From Acidobacteriota bacterium (GTDB taxonomy: Bacteria > Acidobacteriota > Terriglobia > Terriglobales > Acidobacteriaceae): a stretch of DNA of 64,000 bases. The notes under the pieces were generated by a model. It had not been told where the DNA came from. It did not search any database and was given only the letters and a program-made list of their open reading frames with translations. The DNA is taken from assembly GCA_013289685.1 (NCBI GenBank), contig JABCZL010000008.1, positions 274,946 through 338,945 on the forward strand. Reading direction: 5' to 3'. Each line of letters begins with the position of its first letter. The stretch's first letter is position 1. Both the position numbers and the translations under genes were made by a program. Below, one piece after another: positions 50,297 through 58,124 of this stretch.

Positions 50297-51493
50297 ATGA
50301 CTATGAAGCTGACGATCAGGTTAACGACAGGCATTTTGGCAACGGCAATGATGGTGGGCGGTAGCTGGGCCGCGGCTGCGGCACAGAACCCGGACGCCAT
50401 CGACAACGCGCGCAGCACGGCAAAATCGCTGCAGCAACAGCAGGCCAACCCGGCTCCCAAGCCGGCACCGGGCGCTCCGGCACCCGCGGTGAAACCCGCC
50501 GCGATTCCGGGGTCCAAGCCGGTGGCGGCGGCGAAGCCCGCATCCACGTCCTCTGCGAACAACCAGCTCCAGAAAGTGAGTGTGGTTCCAGGGGCAGACG
50601 GAGTCCAGATCGAAATCAGTTCCAGCCAGGCGGTGACGCCGCGGGTGACCAAACTGAGTTCGCCGGCCCGTTTATTGGTGGAGCTGCCGGAGACGGTGGT
50701 GGCCAGCGCGCAGAGCAAGATTCCCGTGGGCAGCGCCGGAGTGAAGGGCGTGCGCATCGGCATGGACGGCAAGACTCCTCCCACGACCAGCGTCGTGGTG
50801 GATCTGGAGAAGCCGTTGGCCTATGAGTTGACTCCCGGATCGGCCGGAAAACTAATCCTGACGTTGCACTCCGATGGAGCTGCACCCAGCGTCGCGAAAA
50901 ACAGCGCGCCGCCGGCGGTGAAGACTGCTCCAGCGGCGAAGCCAGCGGTGACCGCCACGAAGGCAGCTGCGGCGCCCGCACCTGTAAAGGTTGCAGTGGC
51001 TAAGGCGCCAGCCGAGAAGCCAGCGGCATCGGCTTCCAAGTCCGACTCCAAGCAGCCCGCAAAGTCTGCCTCGGTGGCAGCGAAAGTCGCGGCTCCTGCA
51101 GTGAGCGCGCCCGAACCTCCGGCGAAGAGTGCGGCTGGGACCCCGGCCAAGCCCAAGCCGGAGGAAAAGAAGTGGGCGATGAGCGGGAAACGCGATCCCT
51201 TCTTCAGTCCGGTAGTGCAGCAGAACGGCTCGGGTTGTTCGACCGGAAAGAAGTGCCTGGAGATTGGCGCGATCAATCTGCGGGGCGTGGTGAAGTCGGA
51301 CAGCGGCTTCATCGCGGTCGTGACCAACAACCTGAACAAAGCTTATTTTCTGCGGGAAAACGATCCTGTGTTTAACGGCTACGTGGTGAAGATCACGGGC
51401 GACTCGGTGGTGTTCCAGGAGACGATTCAGGACAAGCTGGGCAAGCCGTTCACGCGGGAAATCGTGAAGAGAATCTTCACGCCGGCAGTTTAA
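50297..51493 (+). CDS. pilP: PilP-type pilus lipoprotein homolog with an added AMIN domain
   Basis: 398 residues, more than twice a standard PilP. Signal peptide (about 1-29) without a lipobox Cys, Pro/Ala linker, AMIN domain at about 92-192 (SSPARLLVELPETVVASAQS, GVKGVRIGMDG), a Lys/Ala/Pro linker, then the PilP domain from about 292: GKRDPFF, LEIGAINLRGVVKSDSGFIA and YFLRENDPVFNGYVVKI. The AMIN part is strikingly like that of PilQ encoded next, so a module was copied between the two genes. PilP connects PilNO to the secretin; AMIN domains bind peptidoglycan. Confidence 0.87.
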   Translation: MTMKLTIRLTTGILATAMMVGGSWAAAAAQNPDAIDNARSTAKSLQQQQANPAPKPAPGAPAPAVKPAAIPGSKPVAAAKPASTSSANNQLQKVSVVPGADGVQIEISSSQAVTPRVTKLSSPARLLVELPETVVASAQSKIPVGSAGVKGVRIGMDGKTPPTTSVVVDLEKPLAYELTPGSAGKLILTLHSDGAAPSVAKNSAPPAVKTAPAAKPAVTATKAAAAPAPVKVAVAKAPAEKPAASASKSDSKQPAKSASVAAKVAAPAVSAPEPPAKSAAGTPAKPKPEEKKWAMSGKRDPFFSPVVQQNGSGCSTGKKCLEIGAINLRGVVKSDSGFIAVVTNNLNKAYFLRENDPVFNGYVVKITGDSVVFQETIQDKLGKPFTREIVKRIFTPAV

Positions 51494-51583
51494 ATGCAGG
51501 ACGGCGCACCCGGAGGCGGGAGCGCCGAAATCAGTTTTGCGAGAAGGACACGCGGGCCAGGCCCGCGGGTGGGGAGAGGCGAA

Positions 51584-53668
51584 ATGCGAAAGCAACAAGT
51601 GACAGTGACAATTTTCGTATCGTTGCTGCTGTTGGTGGTCGCTGCGGCCGCGCAGACACCGAGCCAGCTCGATCGAGTCAACGTAGTCCGGAGCACGGAC
51701 GACATCCGGGTCGAGATCAGCTCCCGCGGCACACTGACGCCGAAGCTGAGCACTCTGGACTCGCCCGCTCGCGTGGTGGTGGATCTGCCGGAAACCGTAA
51801 TGGCGACCGGCCAGACCCGCATCGCCGTGGGCGCAGCCGGGGTCAAGGGCGTGCGCATTGGCATGGACGGCCAAACGCACCCGACCACGCGCATCGTCGT
51901 CGACCTCGACAAGGCTTGCGCCTACGAGTTGACGCCGGGTTCGGCAGGCAAGCTGGTGCTGACCCTGCACGCCAACGCGGTGGCCAAGGCTGCTTCCGAG
52001 ACCGTAGCGGCGAGCTCGCCGGCTCCGGCCAGCAAGCCCATGTCCCCGTTCGCGCCGCGAGTGATGGACGCGCAATCCGCGCCCAAAGCGCAGACTACGC
52101 CCGCGACCAAGCCCATCGCCAAGGATTCAGGCACGCCCACCGACTTTGTTGTGGTCGAGCCTACCTACCAGGCCAAGAGCCCGGTGGCGAGCGATTTGAA
52201 AAAAGATGAAGCTGCGGACGAGCCCGCGGTTCGCGCCCAGGAAGCGGCGGCGCGATTCTCCGACAAGACTGCCGCGGAACTGCTTCCCGTCAGCGCCCAC
52301 TCGGCCCAGACTCAGAACCCGGCTCCCACTATTACTCCTGCGGTCAACCTGGCCGCGGAGCAAAAGGCGCAGAACGCTCAGCAACCGGCCTCGACCGGCC
52401 CGAAGTACACGGGCGAACCGATCTCGGTCAACCTGAAAGATGTCGACCTGAAAGACTTCTTCCGTCTGATTCACGAAATCAGCGGACTGAACGTCGTGCT
52501 CGACCCCAACGTGCACGGCACGCTGACGGTTGTGCTCGATGACGTGCCGTGGGATCAGGCGCTCGACATCGTGCTCAAGAACAACGACCTGGCCCGCGAA
52601 CTGGAAGGCAACGTTCTGCGCATCGCCACCGTGGAAACTCTGAAGCACGAAGCCGACGCGCGGCGCGCCCAGATCGATTCCGAAATGCTGGCCGTGGAAA
52701 AAGTCTCGGTCACGCGCTTCCTGAGCTACGCCAAGGCGAAGGACGTCATCGTCACGGTGAAGAAATTCCTCTCGCTGCGCGGCGATGTGGTGGCCGACGA
52801 TCGCACCAACGCGGTCATCGTCAACGACATTCCGAAAGTGCTTCCCATCATCGACCGGCTGCTGACGCAGCTCGATCGCAAGACGCAGGAAGTCGAAATC
52901 GAAGCCCGGGTAGTGGCGGCGACGCGGCAGTTTGCCCGCGACATCGGCACGCAGCTCGGCTTTGGCTGGGGCAACGGCCACAGCGCGATCGGTGGAAACC
53001 AGCAAGCTGGCTTGACACCGACCACGGTGGGCGGATTGACCCCCGGCTACATCACCACGCCGGGAAGCGGCGGCGGCACCGGATCGACCATTCCATTGTT
53101 CTCCAACCTCGGGTCCACCGCGCCTACCAGCGGCTTGACCTTTATCAACGCCAGCAACACGGTCCGAATTGACGCAGTGCTCTCGTTGGCGGAATCGCGC
53201 GGCTTGCTGAAAGTGCTGTCCCGTCCGCGAGTCGTAACCCAGAACAACATTCAAGCTCTGGTGAAGCAGGGCGTGCGGGTGCCAATCGTGACCCAGGCGC
53301 AGTTGGGCGGTCCTCCGACCGTGACCTACGTCGACGCTTTCCTGCGCTTGACCGTGACTCCGCAGATCACGTCGGAAAACACCATCTTCCTGAACGTGGA
53401 CGTGGAAAACACCACCCCGAACTTCGGTCAGGAAGTGCAGGGCAACCCGGAACTGATCACGCAGCAGGCCACCACGCAGGTGCTGGTGACCGATGGCGGG
53501 ACGGTGGTGATCGGCGGCGTCATTCAGACGCAGAACTCGATCAACATCACGCAGGTGCCGTTGCTGGGCAACATCCCGTACCTGGGCAACCTGTTCAAGC
53601 ACACCCAAGTCACCACTTCCAACCAGGAGCTGATTTTCTTCATCACGCCGCGAATCATTCAGACGTAG
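51584..53668 (+). CDS. pilQ: type IV pilus secretin PilQ
   Basis: 694 residues from an ATG preceded by GGGGAGAGG, with signal peptide (VTIFVSLLLLVVAAAAQ). AMIN domain at about 27-128, a variable Ala/Pro/Thr linker, secretin N-domains from about 275 (ISVNLKDVDLKDFFRLIHEI, DDVPWDQALDIVLKNNDLAR), NolW-type domain (VTVKKFLSLRGDVVADDRTN) and the secretin core from about 430 to the end. Core motifs are VPIVTQAQLGGPPTVTYVDA and VLVTDGGTVVIGGVIQTQNS. It forms the outer-membrane pore for the pilus. Only one AMIN is present, where many PilQs have two. The frame is open to 51494 but lacks a signal peptide there. Confidence 0.95.
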   Translation: MRKQQVTVTIFVSLLLLVVAAAAQTPSQLDRVNVVRSTDDIRVEISSRGTLTPKLSTLDSPARVVVDLPETVMATGQTRIAVGAAGVKGVRIGMDGQTHPTTRIVVDLDKACAYELTPGSAGKLVLTLHANAVAKAASETVAASSPAPASKPMSPFAPRVMDAQSAPKAQTTPATKPIAKDSGTPTDFVVVEPTYQAKSPVASDLKKDEAADEPAVRAQEAAARFSDKTAAELLPVSAHSAQTQNPAPTITPAVNLAAEQKAQNAQQPASTGPKYTGEPISVNLKDVDLKDFFRLIHEISGLNVVLDPNVHGTLTVVLDDVPWDQALDIVLKNNDLARELEGNVLRIATVETLKHEADARRAQIDSEMLAVEKVSVTRFLSYAKAKDVIVTVKKFLSLRGDVVADDRTNAVIVNDIPKVLPIIDRLLTQLDRKTQEVEIEARVVAATRQFARDIGTQLGFGWGNGHSAIGGNQQAGLTPTTVGGLTPGYITTPGSGGGTGSTIPLFSNLGSTAPTSGLTFINASNTVRIDAVLSLAESRGLLKVLSRPRVVTQNNIQALVKQGVRVPIVTQAQLGGPPTVTYVDAFLRLTVTPQITSENTIFLNVDVENTTPNFGQEVQGNPELITQQATTQVLVTDGGTVVIGGVIQTQNSINITQVPLLGNIPYLGNLFKHTQVTTSNQELIFFITPRIIQT

Positions 53669-53728
53669 TGCGGCTGATGTTTAGTCAGACGTAAAGTCAG
53701 AAGCAAGCAGCGAGTTCGAAGATTGAAG

Positions 53729-53766
53729 CCGCCGTCCTGAAGAACCTGTCAGGACGGCGGTTTTGC
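53729..53766 (+). terminator. intrinsic terminator of pilMNOPQ
   Basis: CCGCCGTCCTGA pairs with TCAGGACGGCGG (12-bp stem) around AGAACCTG, then TTTTGCGTTT. Confidence 0.9.
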
Positions 53767-53780
53767 GTTTGGGAGGAATA

Positions 53781-53885
53781 GAGAACTGAGAACTGAGAAC
53801 TGAGAACTGAGAACCGAGAACTCAGAACTGAGAACTGAGAACTGAAGAACTGACAACTGACAACTGACAACTGACAACTGAGAAC
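53781..53885. repeat. 7-bp tandem repeat tract (GAGAACT/GACAACT)
   Basis: About 14 units of 7 bp. The first half is mostly GAGAACT with a few variants and the second half GACAACT. The tract separates the pilQ terminator from the peptidase gene. Confidence 0.95.
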
Positions 53886-53914
53886 TTCCTCCCTCTCCTG
53901 ATAAACTCAGCCCA

Positions 53915-55003
53915 ATGGACTTCCAGGCGCGCCAGAAGAAGCTTCGCGAGCATCTTGCCACCACCCGGTTCGATGCGCTTCTGATCAGCCATCTTCCCAA
54001 CATCCAGTATCTGTGCGGTTTTACCGGCAGTGCTGGATTGCTGCTCGTGGAAGAAGCGGACAGCGTCTTCTTTACCGACGTCCGCTACGACACGCAGGCC
54101 CACGACGAGGTCAAGGGCGCGAAGGTGGTGATCGCGCGCAAGGCGGTTCTTCCGGCACTGGGAGAATTTCTTGGGCGGCGGCGCAAGCGGGCTCGGGGAT
54201 GGACGATCGGTCTCGAAGCGGAGCACTTTACCATCGCCGACAAGAATCGGCTCGCCGAGGTGCGCCCCGCCGGCGTCCGACTGAAGGATGCGCCGTCGGT
54301 GGTCGAGCGGGCGCGCATGGTGAAGGACGCCGACGAGTTGCGACTGATTCGCGCTGCCGTTGCCTTAGGGGCGAAGTTGTTCGATCGGGCGCTGGAGGTG
54401 CTGCGTCCGGGCGTGAAAGAAACCGAGGTGGCCGCGGAGATGGAGTTGGCGGCGCGCCGGGGCGGGGCAGAGGAGATGTCGTTCCCCACGATCATCGCGT
54501 CGGGAGCGAGGTCGGCGCTGCCTCACGGGCGGGCCTCCAACCAGCCGATAGCGCGGGGTGGATTCGTCGTCTGCGACTTCGGTGTTATACTCTCGGGTTA
54601 CTGTTCCGATCAGACGCGCACTGTGTGGGTAGGACCTGTTTCTGAGGACGCACGCCGGCCTTACGAGGCGGTGCGCGAGGCGCAGCAGGCGGCGATTAAT
54701 GCCGTTCGGCCGGGCATCCCGGTCGGCGAGGTCGATGCGGCAGCCCGTAAGGTGTTGCGTAAGGCGGGGTTAGGGCGTTATTTTACGCACTCGACTGGAC
54801 ACGGGGTGGGACTCGAGATTCACGAATCCCCGCGCGTGGCGGACGGGCAGCGCGAGATTTTGCAGCCTGGGATGGTCATCACAATCGAGCCGGGAGTATA
54901 CTTCCCCGGCAAATGGGGTGTGAGGATCGAGGACATGGTCGCGGTCACCGCCGGCGGTTGTGAAGTGATGACTCCGACGGGTAAGGATTTTCTGGCAGTC
55001 TAG
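53915..55003 (+). CDS. Xaa-Pro aminopeptidase (M24B)
   Basis: 362 residues, cytosolic. N-terminal creatinase-like domain (DALLISHLPNIQYLCGFTGS) and C-terminal pita-bread domain. The five metal ligands are present: Asp in VVCDFGVILSGYC, Asp in CSDQTRT, His in STGHGVGLEIHE, Glu in TIEPGVYFPG and Glu in RIEDMVAVT. It removes an N-terminal residue before proline. It lies directly upstream of accB, the same order seen in many bacteria (peptidase, accB, accC). Confidence 0.93.
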   Translation: MDFQARQKKLREHLATTRFDALLISHLPNIQYLCGFTGSAGLLLVEEADSVFFTDVRYDTQAHDEVKGAKVVIARKAVLPALGEFLGRRRKRARGWTIGLEAEHFTIADKNRLAEVRPAGVRLKDAPSVVERARMVKDADELRLIRAAVALGAKLFDRALEVLRPGVKETEVAAEMELAARRGGAEEMSFPTIIASGARSALPHGRASNQPIARGGFVVCDFGVILSGYCSDQTRTVWVGPVSEDARRPYEAVREAQQAAINAVRPGIPVGEVDAAARKVLRKAGLGRYFTHSTGHGVGLEIHESPRVADGQREILQPGMVITIEPGVYFPGKWGVRIEDMVAVTAGGCEVMTPTGKDFLAV

Positions 55004-55145
55004 TCTTCTTGACTTTGCTTTTCAGCCGGGCAGGATCAGCGCCCGGCTTCTTCGCGCGTGCCACGATTGGGCTGGCGGGTTGGGCTCGCGGGAGTTGGCG
55101 AACCGTCCCACCGGACGTCATATCGACTTCATAACGAAGATCAGA

Positions 55146-55640
55146 ATGAATCAAAAAGAGCTGAAAGAACTAATCGAGTTCTTAATCGAAAAGGATATTG
55201 CCGAGTTCGAGTTGGAGCGCGGCGATGTCAAAGTCCGGATCAAGCGCGCCGGGGAACACACCCTTGTCCACAGTCACGGGGAGCCGCGATTCTATGCGGT
55301 GCCTCCCGCCCCGGGGGCCGGCCCTGAATTGGGCGCCGCGCCTTTGACGCCCGCAGCCGCGCCTGCGCCGCCAGCCCCGCCTGCTCCTGAAGAAGGACTT
55401 CACATGGTGAAGTCTCCTATCGTGGGGACATTCTATGAAGCTCCCTCGCCGGGGGCTCCTCCGTTCGTGAAGCCCGGGGACATGGTGGAAGTGGGGCAGG
55501 TACTGTGCATCGTCGAGGCCATGAAGCTGCTGAACGAGATCGAGTCCGACGTTGCCGGGGAGATCGTCAAAAACCTGGCGGTGAATGGCCAGCCGATCGA
55601 ATACGGCCAGGACTTGTTCGTGATCAGGCCGAAGAAGTGA
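55146..55640 (+). CDS. accB: biotin carboxyl carrier protein of acetyl-CoA carboxylase
   Basis: 164 residues. Helical N-terminus (MNQKELKELIEFLIEKDIAE), a Pro/Ala hinge at about 60-90, and the biotinyl domain with K127 in VEAMKLLNEI. MVKSPIVGTFYEAPSPGAPP opens the domain with the AccB-type thumb region. The ATG at 55146 fits the family; the frame opens upstream at 55080. It works with AccC encoded 176 bp downstream, although a terminator lies between them. Confidence 0.95.
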   Translation: MNQKELKELIEFLIEKDIAEFELERGDVKVRIKRAGEHTLVHSHGEPRFYAVPPAPGAGPELGAAPLTPAAAPAPPAPPAPEEGLHMVKSPIVGTFYEAPSPGAPPFVKPGDMVEVGQVLCIVEAMKLLNEIESDVAGEIVKNLAVNGQPIEYGQDLFVIRPKK

Positions 55641-55658
55641 ATTTGGATTCCCCATCAG

Positions 55659-55682
55659 GGCGCGCCGATTCGCGCCTTTTTT
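55659..55682 (+). terminator. intrinsic terminator after accB
   Basis: GGCGCG-CCGATT-CGCGCC followed by TTTTTT. The stem is 6 bp of pure G:C. It would lower accC expression relative to accB, fitting the higher need for the carrier. Confidence 0.75.
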
Positions 55683-55692
55683 GTGTCTGCGG

Positions 55693-55748
55693 CATGAGCA
55701 GGCAGCGGGACTGCGTCCCGCGGACGGCCGAGGGCGGCCGTCCCCACA
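55693..55748. repeat. palindromic repeat, family C
   Basis: AGCGGGACTGCGTCCCGC is followed by GGACGGCCGAGGGCGGCCGTCC and CCACAT. Directly after it, short AGCTAGAAGCT-type repeats run to the accC start. Confidence 0.8.
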
Positions 55749-55816
55749 TTTTTCAAAGCTCGCAGCTAATGCCTACAAGCTGGAAGCTAGGAGCTAGAAG
55801 CTAGAAGCTGTTCCCC

Positions 55817-57175
55817 ATGTTCAAGAAGATCCTCATTGCCAATCGCGGAGAGATTGCACTGCGCGTCATCTGCGCGTGCAAGGAGCTGGGCATCCGCACG
55901 GTCGCCATCTACAGTGAGGCCGACCGCAATTCGTTGCCCGTGCGTTTTGCGGATGAGGCTATCTGCATCGGCCCACCGCAACTCGCCCTCAGCTATCTGA
56001 ACATTCCAGCGGTCATCAGCGCGGCGGAAATCGCCAACGTCGAGGCGGTGCATCCCGGTTATGGACTGCTGGCGGAAAACGCCAACTTCGCCGAAGTGTG
56101 CGAGACCAGCGGCATTAAATTCATTGGCCCGCGACCCGAAGTGACTCGCCTGATGGGCGAGAAGGAAAAAGCCCGCGCCGCGATGAAGCAGGCGGGCGTG
56201 CCGATTCTGCCGGGGTCGGACGGCATCATTGCCTCCGACGCCGAGGCGGTCGAGTGGGCGCGGCAGGTCGGGTTTCCGGTAATCGTGAAAGCTTCGGCCG
56301 GAGGCGGCGGGCGCGGCATGCGCATCGTCCGCACGGAAGAAGAGCTTCCGGCGCTGTTCAAAGCGGCGCAGGCGGAAGCGGCCGGCGCGTTTGGCAACGG
56401 CGATCTCTACATGGAGAAGTACGTTGAGCATCCCCGGCACATCGAATTCCAGGTGCTCGCCGACGAGCACGGCAACGTGGTAAGCCTCGGTGAGCGCGAA
56501 TGTTCCATCCAGCGCCGTCACCAGAAACTGCTGGAGGAATCGCCCTCCACGGTGGTTACCCCCGAACTGCGCGACCAGATTGGCGCGGTACTGTGCAAGT
56601 CGCTGGCGGCGATCGGCTACAGCAACGCGGGCACGATTGAGTTCCTGATGGACCAGGACCGGCGGCTGCATTTCATCGAGATGAACACCAGAATTCAGGT
56701 CGAGCATCCGGTGACGGAAATGGTCACCGACGTCGATCTGGTGAAGAGCCAGATCATGATCGCGGCCGGAGCGCACATGCGGGACGTGCTGCAGGGGCCG
56801 ATTGTCCATCGCGGACACGCCATCGAGTGCCGCATCAATGCCGAGCATCCAGAGAAATTCACGCCGTCCGCGGGGAAGATTACTGCGTTTCATCCTCCGG
56901 GTGGGACGGGCGTGCGCGTCGACACCGCCGCTTATGCCGAGGGCGTCATCCCTCCGTATTACGATTCGCTGATTGCCAAGCTGATCGTCCGCGGCAAAGA
57001 CCGCAGCGAAGCGGTTTCGCGCATGGCGCGGGCGCTGGAGATGTTCATTGTCGAGGGTGTCTACACGACGATCCCGCTGCACCGCAAGATTCTGGCGGAT
57101 GAGGATTTCCGCGCGGGGAAGATCGATACCGGATTTATTGAGCGGTTCCTCAAGAAGAATGGGAAGCCGGCGTAG
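55817..57175 (+). CDS. accC: biotin carboxylase subunit of acetyl-CoA carboxylase
   Basis: 452 residues, standard length. [20 protein letters not shown] start, ATP-grasp glycine loop [47 protein letters not shown] and [20 protein letters not shown]. It carboxylates biotin on AccB with ATP and bicarbonate. The start is preceded by AGAAGCTGTTCCCC, a weak binding site. Confidence 0.96.
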   Translation: MFKKILIANRGEIALRVICACKELGIRTVAIYSEADRNSLPVRFADEAICIGPPQLALSYLNIPAVISAAEIANVEAVHPGYGLLAENANFAEVCETSGIKFIGPRPEVTRLMGEKEKARAAMKQAGVPILPGSDGIIASDAEAVEWARQVGFPVIVKASAGGGGRGMRIVRTEEELPALFKAAQAEAAGAFGNGDLYMEKYVEHPRHIEFQVLADEHGNVVSLGERECSIQRRHQKLLEESPSTVVTPELRDQIGAVLCKSLAAIGYSNAGTIEFLMDQDRRLHFIEMNTRIQVEHPVTEMVTDVDLVKSQIMIAAGAHMRDVLQGPIVHRGHAIECRINAEHPEKFTPSAGKITAFHPPGGTGVRVDTAAYAEGVIPPYYDSLIAKLIVRGKDRSEAVSRMARALEMFIVEGVYTTIPLHRKILADEDFRAGKIDTGFIERFLKKNGKPA

Positions 57176-57211
57176 CCCGCGAGGCAGCCGCGAAGCGGCG
57201 TCAGATTGCAG

Positions 57212-57231
57212 CCCACGGCGCGAGCCGTGGG
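57212..57231. repeat. short palindrome between accC and thiE
   Basis: CCCACGGC-GCGA-GCCGTGGG, a perfect 8-bp stem with a GNRA loop, within a GC-rich spacer. Confidence 0.7.
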
Positions 57232-57280
57232 TGAACGCGGGGCAGTTGACCGAGCCCCGGCGGGGCGGAAGAAGCGCCTC

Positions 57281-57910
57281 ATGACTCATGTTCCCCGTCT
57301 CTATCCCATCGTGGACGCCTCGTTCTTTCAAACCACCGCCGAGCTGATCACGTTCTCCGAAGAACTCGCCGTCGGCGGGTGCAGGCTGCTGCAGTACCGC
57401 AATAAATCTGGCAATGCGCGGGTAATGCTGGAACAGGCGCGGGAATTGCGTCGGGTTTGTCGGACAGGAGTGTCCGACCCACATGTTCGGTGGATCATGA
57501 ATGACCGGGCCGACTTGTGTCTGGCGGCTGAGTTTGACGGGGTGCATGTGGGGCAGGAGGATTTGTCTCCCGACTCCGTGCGCGGGATCATCGGGCCGGA
57601 GCGCTGGCTGGGCGTATCGACGCATAATCCCGAGCAGCTTCGCGATGCGGACCTCACGTCGGCGGACTATGTCGCCATCGGGCCGGTGTTCGCCACTTCC
57701 AGCAAAGACAGGCCTGATCCCGTGGTGGGCCTGGATGGCGTGCGGCGGGCGCGGCAGTTAACGCGCAAGCCGGTGGTGGCCATCGGAGGCATCACACGGG
57801 CGAATGCCGCCTCCGTGATTGAGGCTGGGGCCGACTCCGTGGCGGTGATATCCGATCTGTTACGGGCTCCACGTAAATCAGCAGAGGAATTTTTCCGCAT
57901 TCTGAGGTAA
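57281..57910 (+). CDS. thiE: thiamine-phosphate synthase
   Basis: 209 residues, TIM barrel. LYPIVDASFF start, LLQYRNKSGNARVML (pyrimidine site), WIMNDRADLCLAAEFDGVHV with GQEDL, LGVSTHNPEQLRDA, YVAIGPVFATSSK and VAIGGITRANAASVIEAGAD. It joins HMP-PP and thiazole phosphate. An insertion of about 9 residues (CRTGVSDPH, 60-68) in front of the WIMNDRAD strand is encoded by a dispersed palindrome (57459-57484) and is not part of the family. The start at 57281 matches the family N-terminus. Confidence 0.92.
   Translation: MTHVPRLYPIVDASFFQTTAELITFSEELAVGGCRLLQYRNKSGNARVMLEQARELRRVCRTGVSDPHVRWIMNDRADLCLAAEFDGVHVGQEDLSPDSVRGIIGPERWLGVSTHNPEQLRDADLTSADYVAIGPVFATSSKDRPDPVVGLDGVRRARQLTRKPVVAIGGITRANAASVIEAGADSVAVISDLLRAPRKSAEEFFRILR
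57459..57484. repeat. family C palindrome inside thiE
   Basis: GTCGGACA-GGAG-TGTCCGAC followed by CCACAT is almost identical to the intergenic copy at 28482. It is kept in frame. Confidence 0.85.
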
Positions 57911-57943
57911 AGTTCAGGGCATTGTGAGTATTTGCTTTTCGGG

Positions 57944-58044
57944 TTGTCATCCTGAGCGAAGCGAAGGACCTATGCATTTTGCCGGAACCGGCAGACTGCA
58001 TAGGTCCTTCGTCGGGCAAAGAGCGCCCTCCTCAGGATGACAAA
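57944..58044. repeat. dispersed repeat, family B (TTGTCATCCTGAG...CTCAGGATGACAA)
   Basis: A 101-bp inverted repeat. Outer arms are TTGTCATCCTGAG and CTCAGGATGACAA. Inner arms are GCGAAGGACCTATGCA and TGCATAGGTCCTTCG. A shorter relative is at 26384. It follows thiE. Confidence 0.9.
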
Positions 58045-58124
58045 ATGAGTGGCCGACGAAGAAGGCGAACGACCAACGACTAAGGACCAACGACTAACGA
58101 CCAACGACCGACTCCGGAGGCTTC

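Noticed and set aside
52127..53608. Long minus-strand open frame opposite pilQ (493 codons)
   Set aside because: A shadow of high-GC codon use in pilQ; rich in His, Arg and Gln with no family signature.
53781..53885. CRISPR-like array
   Set aside because: Units are only 7 bp with no spacers; it is a simple tandem repeat.
55787..57625. Long minus-strand open frame opposite accC and thiE (612 codons)
   Set aside because: It spans two well-supported genes in reverse and has no export, catalytic or repeat motif.
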